Shown here one piece after another: positions 7,379 to 14,692 of a stretch of DNA of 34,729 nt. The notes under the pieces are model-generated. The model was not told the origin of the DNA. It did no database searches and worked only from the letters and a program-made list of their open reading frames with translations. Each line of letters starts with the position of its first letter. Positions within the stretch are counted from its first letter, which is position 1. Source of the DNA: Bacteroidota bacterium (GTDB taxonomy: Bacteria; Bacteroidota; Bacteroidia; Chitinophagales; Saprospiraceae); the NCBI GenBank assembly GCA_029557915.1, contig JAKQHS010000161.1, forward strand, positions 1 through 34,729, written 5' to 3'. A program made the position numbers and the translations under genes.

Positions 7379-9178
7379 TCAGGCTTCGGGCTGGGCCTGC
7401 AATTCAATATAGCGTCTGTAAGGGCCCTCCGTGGCCATCAAACGTTCATGATTGCCCATTTCCACGATTTTGCCTTCTTCTATGACTACGATGAGATCGG
7501 CCTTGCGGATAGTGGACAGGCGGTGGGCGATCACAATGGCCGTCTTATCCGGAAGGACCCGCTCCAGGGCCAGTTGGATCAGTTTTTCCGATTCGGAGTC
7601 CAGGGCGGATGTAGCCTCGTCCAGGATCAGGATTGGCGCTTTACGGAGCAAGGCGCGGGCCAGGGCCAGCCTTTGTCTTTGCCCCCCACTCAGTTTGAGG
7701 CCGCGGTCCCCGATCTGCGATTGATAGCCGTTGGCGGATTTGGTGATAAATTCTTCGGCATGTGCAAGCCGGGAAGCCTCATATACTTCCTCCTTACCGG
7801 CTTCCTGACCAAAAAGGATGTTTTCTTCAATGGACCCATGGAACAGGACCGGTTCCTGGGTCACCATGGCAAAAAGTCCGCGCAGGGACTGAAGGTCCAT
7901 ATCCCGGACGTTGATCCCGTCGATCAGGATCTCCCCTTCCACCACATCATAAAACCTGGGAAGAAGGTCCGCCAGGGTGGATTTGCCGGAACCCGACCTG
8001 CCGACGAGGGCCACCGTAGTGCCCCGGGCAATGGTCAGATTGATGTGGTCCAGCACCAGGGGGCCTTCCGGATGATAACGAAAGGAAACATTCCTGAACT
8101 GGATATGTTCTTTGAATTCCTGCACCTCTACGGCCCCGGTTTTGCTGCTTATGACGACCGGGGTTTTCAGGATATGGTTGATCCGGTCCAGGGCGGCGCC
8201 CGCTTTTTGCAGGTTAAACCAGGCCTGGGACAATGCCTTGGAGGGCTCGATCACACTGTAAAAAGCGAAGATAAAAGTGAGGAAGACTTCAGGGCCGATC
8301 TCCCGGGCGAATACCTGGCGGCTGCCGATATAAAGCAGGACAATGACGGCGGTCACCCCCAGGAACTCGGAAAGCGGCGCCGAAAGGTCCCTTCTCCGGA
8401 GCATGTGGAGGCTGATCCGGCGGTAGTTTTCATTTTCTTCATTGAAGCGGGATTTCATGAACGGCTCCGCGTTGAAGGCTTTGATGATGCGCATGCCCCC
8501 GATCGATTCCTCCAGGGTGCTGCTGACCAGGCCAAGCGAATCCTGGGCCGCTTTGGATTGTTTTCTGAGCTTACGCGAAATCCCGCCGATCACCCCGCCG
8601 ATAAAAATCATCAGGACAAAAACGATGGCGGTCAGGGCCGGGCTCACATAGATCATAAAGGCGAGGCTTCCAAGCAGGATCACCGGCGCGCGGAAGACGG
8701 CTTCGATCGTGGTCAGGATGGACCATTCTATTTCATGGACATCGCTGGTCATCCTCGACATCAGGTCCCCCTTTCGTTCATTGGTATAAAACGAGACCGG
8801 CAGGTCCATCAGTTTTTCATAAAGCCGGGTGCGGATATCCCGGATGATCCCGGACCGCAGCGGGCTCATCACGTACAGGGCCAGGTAGCGGAACAGGTTT
8901 TTTAAAAACAGGGTAGCCAGTAAAAAAAGGCAGACCATGACCAGGGCCCTGGATTTGCCCTCCTCCAGGATGAGGTTTTCAAAAAACGACCGTATTTCCT
9001 GCAGGACCCCTCCGGAAGAAGGTCCGGAATTCATGTCAAAAAGGATCTGGAAAAAGGGAATAAAGGCGGGGATGGTAATCACGGTAAACACCGCGAGCAG
9101 CAGATTAAAGAGGGCTGCGAAAAAAATTTTATTCCGGTAAGGTCTGAGGTAGGGAAAGAATTGCAACAGGGTTTTCAT
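7379..9178 (-). CDS. ABC exporter half-transporter, MsbA/lipid-flippase-like
   Basis: A 599-residue fusion of a six-helix transmembrane domain (about 1-320) with a nucleotide-binding domain (about 350-590). The Walker A motif GRSGSGKST is at about 392-400, the signature LSGGQRQRLALARALL near 496, followed by Walker B ILILDEATSALDSESE and the H-loop IVIAHRLSTI. It should work as a homodimer in the inner membrane. Bacteroidota carry one or two such MsbA-like exporters, thought to move lipid A core or other lipids outward; the sequence alone does not give the substrate. It sits 45 bp downstream of accC, and its linkage to fatty acid synthesis genes fits a lipid role. Confidence 0.92.
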   Translation of the reverse strand: MKTLLQFFPYLRPYRNKIFFAALFNLLLAVFTVITIPAFIPFFQILFDMNSGPSSGGVLQEIRSFFENLILEEGKSRALVMVCLFLLATLFLKNLFRYLALYVMSPLRSGIIRDIRTRLYEKLMDLPVSFYTNERKGDLMSRMTSDVHEIEWSILTTIEAVFRAPVILLGSLAFMIYVSPALTAIVFVLMIFIGGVIGGISRKLRKQSKAAQDSLGLVSSTLEESIGGMRIIKAFNAEPFMKSRFNEENENYRRISLHMLRRRDLSAPLSEFLGVTAVIVLLYIGSRQVFAREIGPEVFLTFIFAFYSVIEPSKALSQAWFNLQKAGAALDRINHILKTPVVISSKTGAVEVQEFKEHIQFRNVSFRYHPEGPLVLDHINLTIARGTTVALVGRSGSGKSTLADLLPRFYDVVEGEILIDGINVRDMDLQSLRGLFAMVTQEPVLFHGSIEENILFGQEAGKEEVYEASRLAHAEEFITKSANGYQSQIGDRGLKLSGGQRQRLALARALLRKAPILILDEATSALDSESEKLIQLALERVLPDKTAIVIAHRLSTIRKADLIVVIEEGKIVEMGNHERLMATEGPYRRYIELQAQPEA

Positions 9179-9223
9179 TACATCAGGACCGCTTGATGCC
9201 CGTGTCGGGCAGGGTGAGCCGGA

Positions 9224-10570
9224 TTATCGTAAACTCCTGAAATCCCAGGTGTTTAAAAAACCGGTGTGAAATTTTCCAGCTTTAAAGTCTTCGTTATTGA
9301 GCAGAAGCTGGTGAAAAGGTACGGTCGTCTTCACCCCTTCCACGATAAATTCATCCAGGGCCCGGCTCATTTTAGCCAGCAATTCCTGGCGGGTATGGGC
9401 GCGGCAGATCAGTTTGGCGATCATGGAATCGTAATACGGCGGGACGGTGTATCCCGCGAAGGCATGGGTATCCACCCTTACCCCATACCCTTTTGGAGTG
9501 TGGAAGGAGGTGATTTTACCCGGGCTGGGCCTGAAATCATTGAAGGGGTCCTCCGCGTTGATGCGGCATTCCATGGAGCACATCTGGGGCGTGTAATTTT
9601 TCCCGGTCAGTTTGACGCCCGCCGCCACTTTGATCTGTTCCTTGATGAGGTCGTGATCGATCACTTCCTCGGTCACGGGATGCTCTACCTGGATCCGGGT
9701 ATTCATCTCCATGAAATAAAAGTTCTGGTATTTATCCACAAGAAACTCGATGGTCCCTACCCCTTCATAATTGATGGATTTACCAGCCGCGATCGCGGCT
9801 TCCCCCATTTTTTTCCGGAGTTTATCGGTCATAAAGGGGGAAGGGGATTCTTCCACGAGTTTCTGATGCCTGCGCTGGATGGAGCAGTCCCTCTCGGAGA
9901 GATGCACCACCTGCCCGTGCTGGTCGCCGATGATCTGAAATTCGATATGCCGGGGTTCTTCGATGTATTTTTCCATGTATATGCCGTCATTGCCAAATGC
10001 CGCTTTGGCTTCATTCCGGGCGATATTCCACATGTTTTCCAGTTCCCCTTCCTCCCATACAATGCGCATGCCCTTTCCCCCGCCGCCGGCGGTCGCTTTG
10101 AGAATGATGGGGAAACCAATGTCTTTGGCCATTTTGGTGGCCTGCTTGAAATCTTTCAAAAGGCCGTCGCTGCCGGGGACTACGGGCACCTTTGATTTGA
10201 TCATGGTTTCCTTCGCTGTGATCTTATCACCCATGGCCCGGATCTGGTCAGCAGTGGGACCGATGAATTTAATGCCGTATTCGGTGCAGACTTCGGCAAA
10301 ACGGGCGTTCTCTGCAAGAAATCCATAACCGGGATGGACGGCGTCCGCATTGGTGATTTCGACGGCTGAAATGATCTTGGGTATGTTTAAATAGGATTCG
10401 GCGCTTGCGGGGGGCCCGATACAGACCGCTTCATCCGCAAACCGTACATGCAGGCTGTCGCGGTCGGCGGTCGAGTAAACCGCCACGGTCTTGATGCCCA
10501 TCTCCTTACAGGTGCGGATCACCCGCAAAGCAATTTCACCCCGGTTGGCTATCAATATTTTATTAAACAT
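9224..10570 (-). CDS. accC: Acetyl-CoA carboxylase, biotin carboxylase subunit
   Basis: A 448-residue enzyme that carboxylates the biotin of AccB with ATP and bicarbonate, the first half-reaction of fatty acid synthesis. The N-terminal domain begins [20 protein letters not shown], the ATP-grasp glycine loop is [14 protein letters not shown], and the active-site strand [13 protein letters not shown] is intact. The C-terminal domain ([14 protein letters not shown]) completes the normal length of about 450. It is 18 bp downstream of accB, as in most Bacteroidota and Proteobacteria. It is a stand-alone subunit: no carboxyltransferase or biotinyl domain is fused. Confusion with a propionyl-CoA carboxylase subunit is possible but less likely given the small separate accB. 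Confidence 0.97.
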   Translation of the reverse strand: MFNKILIANRGEIALRVIRTCKEMGIKTVAVYSTADRDSLHVRFADEAVCIGPPASAESYLNIPKIISAVEITNADAVHPGYGFLAENARFAEVCTEYGIKFIGPTADQIRAMGDKITAKETMIKSKVPVVPGSDGLLKDFKQATKMAKDIGFPIILKATAGGGGKGMRIVWEEGELENMWNIARNEAKAAFGNDGIYMEKYIEEPRHIEFQIIGDQHGQVVHLSERDCSIQRRHQKLVEESPSPFMTDKLRKKMGEAAIAAGKSINYEGVGTIEFLVDKYQNFYFMEMNTRIQVEHPVTEEVIDHDLIKEQIKVAAGVKLTGKNYTPQMCSMECRINAEDPFNDFRPSPGKITSFHTPKGYGVRVDTHAFAGYTVPPYYDSMIAKLICRAHTRQELLAKMSRALDEFIVEGVKTTVPFHQLLLNNEDFKAGKFHTGFLNTWDFRSLR

Positions 10571-10588
10571 ATGGTCTCACTAAGGGCT

Positions 10589-11089
10589 TCAGGCAGGTTC
10601 GACTAAAAATAGGACCTGGTCGTATTCCACCGGGGCCGCATCTTCCACCAGGATTTTGACGATGGTGCCGGCTAATTCCGATTCGATTTCATTGAACAGT
10701 TTCATGGCTTCCACCATGCACACCACCTGGCCCGGTTTGATGACATCGCCCACCTTGACATAGGGAGGTTTATCCGGGGAGGGGGAACGGTAAAAAGTGC
10801 CGACCATCGGGGATTTGACCTCGAGGTAAGTCGCTTCCGTTTTTGGTTCTGCAAGCTGGGGGGCTGGTGGCTCTTGTTTTACAACCGGGGGGCTAGTCGG
10901 TGCCTGGGGTGCCAGGTGCGCCGGGATATGGTGGGGATGCAGGACCGGGGTTCCGGCTGCAGCCCTGTCCTTGTTCATGGACTCTGCCCTCAGGACCAAT
11001 TCAAAATCACCTCTTTTCAATTTCAACTCCGCAAGGCCCGATTTGCTCACCATTTTGATGAGCTCCTGGATTTCTTTGAGATCCATCAT
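10589..11089 (-). CDS. accB: Biotin carboxyl carrier protein of acetyl-CoA carboxylase
   Basis: A 166-residue carrier protein. The N-terminal helix-rich part (MMDLKEIQELIKMVSKSGLA) is followed by a Pro/Ala/Thr-rich flexible linker (about 40-85) and a biotinyl domain (about 88-166). The biotinylated lysine is Lys130 in EAMKLFNEIE; the usual motif is EAMKMMNEI or EAMKLMNEI, so the Phe two residues later is a mild variant. The start follows the efp stop codon after only 2 bp, and accC follows after 18 bp, so efp, accB and accC are almost certainly one transcript. Two ATG codons are adjacent at the start; either would serve. Confidence 0.97.
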   Translation of the reverse strand: MMDLKEIQELIKMVSKSGLAELKLKRGDFELVLRAESMNKDRAAAGTPVLHPHHIPAHLAPQAPTSPPVVKQEPPAPQLAEPKTEATYLEVKSPMVGTFYRSPSPDKPPYVKVGDVIKPGQVVCMVEAMKLFNEIESELAGTIVKILVEDAAPVEYDQVLFLVEPA

Positions 11090-11091
11090 TT

Positions 11092-11658
11092 TTAACTTTT
11101 TACCCGTTCAATATACGACCTATTTTGGGTATCGACTTTGATTTTGTCCCCTTCATTCACGAAGAGCGGGACCTTGATTTCCGCGCCGGTTTCCAACCTG
11201 GCGGGTTTCATGGCGTTGGTAGCCGTATCGCCCCGGACCCCGGGTTCTGTATAGACGACCTCGAGGATCATTTGAGGGGGCAGGGTTACGCTCAGCGGGG
11301 TTTCCTTTTCAGCATGAAAAAGGATATCCACATCCATCCCTTCCTTGAGGAATTCCGTACCATCGATCATGTTTTCCTGGATCAGGACCTGGTCGTAGTT
11401 CTCGTTGTTCATAAAATTATAACCCTGGTCGTCCTTGTAAAGGAACTGGTACTTCCTCCTTTCCATACGCACCTCATCATAACGGGTGCCGGCCGGGAAA
11501 GAATACTCCACGGTCTTGCCCGTCGTCATGCTCTTCAATTTCGTCCGGACGAAAGCCGCACTCCGGGCGCTCTTAACATGCTGAAATTCAATAACAGACC
11601 ACAAATCGTTGTTGTGATTGATGCACATCCCGTTGCGTATCTCCGTGGTAAAAGCCAT
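11092..11658 (-). CDS. efp: Translation elongation factor P with arginine at the loop tip
   Basis: A 188-residue EF-P with its three beta domains in the usual order (KOW-like 1-65, OB 66-130, C-terminal OB 131-188; ends GDKIKVDTQNRSYIERV). EF-P rescues ribosomes stalled on polyproline. The odd feature is the tip of the first-domain loop: the common lysine-type motif VKPGKG is here VKSARSAAF, placing Arg32 (codon 11563-11565) where a modified lysine is expected. The pattern K-S-x-R-x-A-A is close to the rhamnosylated Arg32 EF-Ps of Pseudomonas and relatives (K-S-G-R-N-A-A), while the rest of the protein is ordinary Bacteroidota EF-P. First gene of the efp-accB-accC cluster; a TATCTTTG box lies 23 bp upstream. 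Confidence 0.97.
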   Translation of the reverse strand: MAFTTEIRNGMCINHNNDLWSVIEFQHVKSARSAAFVRTKLKSMTTGKTVEYSFPAGTRYDEVRMERRKYQFLYKDDQGYNFMNNENYDQVLIQENMIDGTEFLKEGMDVDILFHAEKETPLSVTLPPQMILEVVYTEPGVRGDTATNAMKPARLETGAEIKVPLFVNEGDKIKVDTQNRSYIERVKS

Positions 11659-11681
11659 ATCTTTTTTAATTTTTGAGGGCG

Positions 11682-11689
11682 CAAAGATA
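11682..11689 (-). promoter_or_regulatory. -7 box of the efp operon
   Basis: TATCTTTG on the reverse strand matches TAnnTTTG and ends 23 nt before the efp ATG. No clear TTG lies at the -33 distance; that position is occupied by an octanucleotide repeat array (11697-11736). Confidence 0.55.
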
Positions 11690-11696
11690 GGAATTT

Positions 11697-11736
11697 AGTT
11701 TGTCAGTTGACCAGTTTGTAAGTTAACCAGTTTGTC
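11697..11736. repeat. Octanucleotide tandem array A (5 degenerate copies)
   Basis: On the + strand five 8-bp units follow without gaps: AGTTTGTC, AGTTGACC, AGTTTGTA, AGTTAACC, AGTTTGTC. All share AGTT at the front. Read toward efp (reverse strand) the units end in AACT, and the array stops 7 bp before the efp -7 box. Confidence 0.8.
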
Positions 11737-11808
11737 ATCCGCCTAGGGTGCATGTCAAATACTCGAAACTTGGACCTCACCGCCCCTAAATTCTATTTCC
11801 CAGCTTCT

Positions 11809-11864
11809 AACTTGCCAACTTGCCAACTTACTAACTTGCCAACTTACTAACTTGCTAACTAACT
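11809..11864. repeat. Octanucleotide tandem array B (7 degenerate copies)
   Basis: Seven contiguous 8-bp units on the + strand, each beginning AACT: AACTTGCC twice, AACTTACT, AACTTGCC, AACTTACT, AACTTGCT, AACTAACT. It ends 3 bp before the nadE -7 box (11868-11875), so it fills the -33 region. It is in inverted orientation to array A, which makes both face their gene in the same sense. Confidence 0.85.
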
Positions 11865-11867
11865 CCC

Positions 11868-11875
11868 TACCTTTG
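11868..11875 (+). promoter_or_regulatory. -7 box of nadE, start codon only 4 nt downstream
   Basis: TACCTTTG fits TAnnTTTG. Only CCCC separates it from the ATG at 11880, so transcription would begin at or next to the A of the start codon, implying a leaderless mRNA. Confidence 0.5.
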
Positions 11876-11879
11876 CCCC

Positions 11880-13550
11880 ATGCGCATCGTGCTCGCCCAG
11901 ATCAATTCCCACATTGGCAATTTTGAGGCAAACCTGAATAAAATCCTGGAATCCATGCAGCAGGCGAGATCGGAGGGAGCCGACCTGATTGTATTCCCGG
12001 AATTAGCTACCTGCGGGTATCCGCCCCGTGATTTCCTGGAATTCAAGGACTTCATCCATAAGTCCCGGGAGGTTTTGGAAAGGGTGAGACTGGAATCCGC
12101 CGGTCTGGCGGTCCTGATCGGATCTCCCGCCCCAAATCCCGCGGCCCAGGGCAAAGACCTTCACAACGCCGCTTTTTTCATCCACGACGGAAAGATCCTC
12201 CACCAGCACAACAAAAGCCTGCTGCCCACTTATGACATATTTGATGAGTACCGTTATTTCGAACCCAGTTATGAATTTAAGGTCTTTGAATTCAAAGGCT
12301 ACCGGATAGCCCTCACCATCTGCGAAGACCTCTGGAACCTGGGCAATGCAAACCCGCTCTATACGGTCTGCCCCCTGGACCTGATGATGGATCAGGACCC
12401 CGACCTCATCTTTAATATCTCCGCCTCCCCCTTTGCTTACGATCATGCGGCGGAAAGGATTGAAGTGGTGAGGGCCAACGTCCTGAAATACGGGAAACCT
12501 CTTTTTTATTGCAATACCGTGGGTGCTCAGACCGATGTGGTCTTCGACGGGGGATCCCTTGTGTTTTCTGCCGATGGCCGCCTGGTTGATGAATTGCCCT
12601 ATTTTGAAGAAGTCCTGCAGGCCTATGAGGTGGAGAAGACGTCCGGAAAACTCGAGGTGCGGAGATCCGGGGATCAGCCCAAACCCCCGGCCGGTGAACA
12701 AGCTAAAGAAAAGTATAGCTTAATCCACGACGCCCTGCTGCTGGGGATCAGGGATTATTTTGGAAAACTGGGTTTTAAATCGGCCATCCTAGGGCTCAGC
12801 GGAGGCATTGATTCCGCGCTCACGGCCACCCTTGCAGTCCGGGCGCTTGGGAGGGAAAATGTAAACGGATTGATGATGCCGTCCCGGTTCAGCAGCAAGG
12901 AGAGCGTGGAGGACGCCGTGGCTCTTGCCAAAAACCTGGGCATCCGCTATGAAATCATCGAAATAGAGCCCATGTATTCAAAATTCCTCGAACAACTGTC
13001 GCCCATCCTTGCCGGCAAACCTTTTAATGTCACCGAGGAAAACATCCAGGCCCGCATCCGGGGAACGCTGCTGATGGCCGCTTCAAACAAGGAGGGGCAT
13101 ATCCTGCTCAATACCACCAATAAAAGCGAAATGTCGGTGGGTTACGGCACCCTTTATGGAGACCTTTGCGGCGGCTTATCGGTGCTGGGCGATGTCTATA
13201 AAACGGAAGTTTACCAACTTGTAAATTATATCAACAAAGAAAGGGAAGTCATTCCCCGGAATTCCATCCTTAAGCCCCCGTCCGCGGAACTCAGGCCCGG
13301 ACAAAAAGACACCGACAGCCTTCCTGCCTATGAGCAACTTGATCCAATCCTTTATCATTACATTGAAAAAAGGCTCGGCCCCGATGAAATCATTTCCATG
13401 GGATACGAACCCGTCCTGGTCAGGAAAATTTTACGGATGGTAAACATCAACGAATTCAAAAGGGAACAGACGGCGCCCGTGATCCGGGTGAGCCCCAAAG
13501 CTTTTGGCATGGGCAGAAGAATGCCTATTGTAGGGAAATACCTGGGGTAA
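11880..13550 (+). CDS. nadE: Glutamine-dependent NAD+ synthetase
   Basis: A 556-residue two-domain enzyme that amidates nicotinic acid adenine dinucleotide to NAD+ using ammonia released from glutamine. The N-terminal nitrilase-type glutaminase domain (1-about 270) has the catalytic triad Glu41 (FPELATCGYPPRDF), Lys112 (HNKSLLPTYDIFDE) and Cys148 (ICEDLW). The C-terminal synthetase domain has the PP-loop SGGIDS at 307-312 and the conserved LLNTTNKSEMSVGYGTLYGD segment. The length is normal for the bacterial type that carries its own glutaminase domain. The gene is divergent from efp and has a -7 box 4 nt before its ATG. A heptanucleotide repeat array follows the stop codon directly. Confidence 0.97.
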   Translation: MRIVLAQINSHIGNFEANLNKILESMQQARSEGADLIVFPELATCGYPPRDFLEFKDFIHKSREVLERVRLESAGLAVLIGSPAPNPAAQGKDLHNAAFFIHDGKILHQHNKSLLPTYDIFDEYRYFEPSYEFKVFEFKGYRIALTICEDLWNLGNANPLYTVCPLDLMMDQDPDLIFNISASPFAYDHAAERIEVVRANVLKYGKPLFYCNTVGAQTDVVFDGGSLVFSADGRLVDELPYFEEVLQAYEVEKTSGKLEVRRSGDQPKPPAGEQAKEKYSLIHDALLLGIRDYFGKLGFKSAILGLSGGIDSALTATLAVRALGRENVNGLMMPSRFSSKESVEDAVALAKNLGIRYEIIEIEPMYSKFLEQLSPILAGKPFNVTEENIQARIRGTLLMAASNKEGHILLNTTNKSEMSVGYGTLYGDLCGGLSVLGDVYKTEVYQLVNYINKEREVIPRNSILKPPSAELRPGQKDTDSLPAYEQLDPILYHYIEKRLGPDEIISMGYEPVLVRKILRMVNINEFKREQTAPVIRVSPKAFGMGRRMPIVGKYLG

Positions 13551-13551
13551 G

Positions 13552-13600
13552 AGTCAAGAGTTAATAGTCAAGAGTCAAGAGTCAATAATCAATAGTCAGA
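13552..13600. repeat. Heptanucleotide tandem array (7 degenerate copies)
   Basis: Beginning one base after the nadE stop codon, seven 7-bp units are contiguous: AGTCAAG, AGTTAAT, AGTCAAG, AGTCAAG, AGTCAAT, AATCAAT, AGTCAGA. It separates nadE from the convergent gene ending at 13611. No stem-loop is formed. Confidence 0.8.
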
Positions 13601-13610
13601 ATACCAACAG

Positions 13611-14507
13611 CTAGAGAACTATTTTTTTCACCAGCGCATCGCAGGACCGATTGATTTGAATAAAATAGATGCCTTCCGGAAATTCCGGGAGCAAGACTTT
13701 ATCCCCTTTGATCACTTCCTCATACACTCTCCGGCCCTTGGCATCATAGACATGCAGGACGCAGGAGGCGAGTTGGTCGTCGGGCCCCGAAAGCGTGATT
13801 TCCCGCGTGTTCATATTGTAGAGGATCCGGGTTTGGGCCGGACGTCCATTTATACTTCGGATGGGAGAATACAAAGCCCTGCCTGACTTTTCAATCGCTT
13901 TCATCCGGTAATAGGGATTATAATTGGTCCGGACCATGCATTTGGAAGCTGCGGTGCCGGACAACAGGATGTCGGGCGAGGTGAAAGTAGTCAGGTAGGT
14001 AAAATGAATGCCGTCAATACTCGATTCAATCTGATACCGGGTTTCCTTTTCTTCCGGATCAATAAACCATTTGAAACAAACCTGATCCGCATCGTGACCT
14101 GCAATCCTGAAATCCGTGAGGTCAAGGGCGAGATTGGATTCCGACCCTTCCACATTCCCGCACGTATTGCCTTTACAATTGGAACTGGCATAGCCCTCAA
14201 GCCGGATAGAAACCGGTTGGTCACACGGACACCGGAAAACGTCACTGGTAAAATCCCTGGTAGACGGGGACTCCCAGGTAAAACAATCATCCAGGGCCAT
14301 TTCCTCACCGCTCCCACAACGATAATAAGGTATTATGGAAGCATTGCCGTATTCCAGCGTGACATTTGCGGAAATGGTATAATTATAATATCCGTTCGAA
14401 CTGCCGGTTTGGTTGATCAGGGTACTATTGACCCGGATAGCTTTGCATTGGGCATTACTCAAAGGAATGGTTGCAAGCCAAAACAAGAGCAAAAATAAAA
14501 TTCTCAT
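13611..14507 (-). CDS. T9SS-secreted protein, tandem paralogue 1
   Basis: A 298-residue exported protein: signal peptide (MRILFLLLFWLATIPLSNAQ), an N-terminal strand-rich domain (about 20-130), a fibronectin-like middle (CFKWFIDPEEKETRYQIESS, YYRMKAIEKSGRALYSPI) and a T9SS sorting domain (VLHVYDAKGRRVYEEV, FPEGIYFIQI, final VKKIVL). Cysteines cluster as DDCFTW, RCPCDQP, SNCKGNTCG, suggesting disulfides after export. It shares this full layout with the next two genes on the same strand; the three are clearly duplicates. No enzyme motif is seen. The product is probably surface-attached or released, perhaps an adhesin or matrix protein (inference). The 185-bp upstream gap holds a perfect 22-bp palindrome and an octanucleotide array. 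Confidence 0.88.
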   Translation of the reverse strand: MRILFLLLFWLATIPLSNAQCKAIRVNSTLINQTGSSNGYYNYTISANVTLEYGNASIIPYYRCGSGEEMALDDCFTWESPSTRDFTSDVFRCPCDQPVSIRLEGYASSNCKGNTCGNVEGSESNLALDLTDFRIAGHDADQVCFKWFIDPEEKETRYQIESSIDGIHFTYLTTFTSPDILLSGTAASKCMVRTNYNPYYRMKAIEKSGRALYSPIRSINGRPAQTRILYNMNTREITLSGPDDQLASCVLHVYDAKGRRVYEEVIKGDKVLLPEFPEGIYFIQINRSCDALVKKIVL

Positions 14508-14585
14508 AATTAAATTTACATGCTTTACAAGCCTAAGGCCCTGATTTCAATCACGCCTCTTAATGATGGCTAAAGCCAGCTTTTC

Positions 14586-14607
14586 TTGGTAATTACGTAA
14601 TTACCAA
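14586..14607. repeat. Perfect 22-bp palindrome upstream of paralogue 1
   Basis: TTGGTAATTAC is followed directly by its exact reverse complement, with no loop. It lies 79 bp upstream of the ATG at 14507. No T-run follows on either strand, so it does not look like an intrinsic terminator; a protein-binding dyad is more likely. Confidence 0.75.
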
Positions 14608-14646
14608 AGCCGTACAAATCAAGTCGCATCAGAAGGACATCGACCC

Positions 14647-14678
14647 GCAAACTTGCAAACTTGCAAACTTGCAAACTA
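14647..14678. repeat. Octanucleotide tandem array (4 copies GCAAACTT/A)
   Basis: Four 8-bp units GCAAACTT, the last ending in A. In another register they read AACTTGCA, one base from the AACTTGCC unit of the array upstream of nadE, and like that array they run into AACTAAC. The array ends about 15 bp from the stop codon of the gene at 14693. Confidence 0.8.
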
Positions 14679-14692
14679 ACAGAACTAACAGA

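Noticed and set aside
7448-8905. 485-codon forward frame opposite the ABC transporter
   Set aside because: It is the antisense shadow of a clear ABC exporter; composition is Asp/Gly/His/Gln-rich and without domains.
11697-11864. Short repeats upstream of nadE as a CRISPR array
   Set aside because: Units are 8 bp, contiguous and without spacers; no cas genes are nearby.
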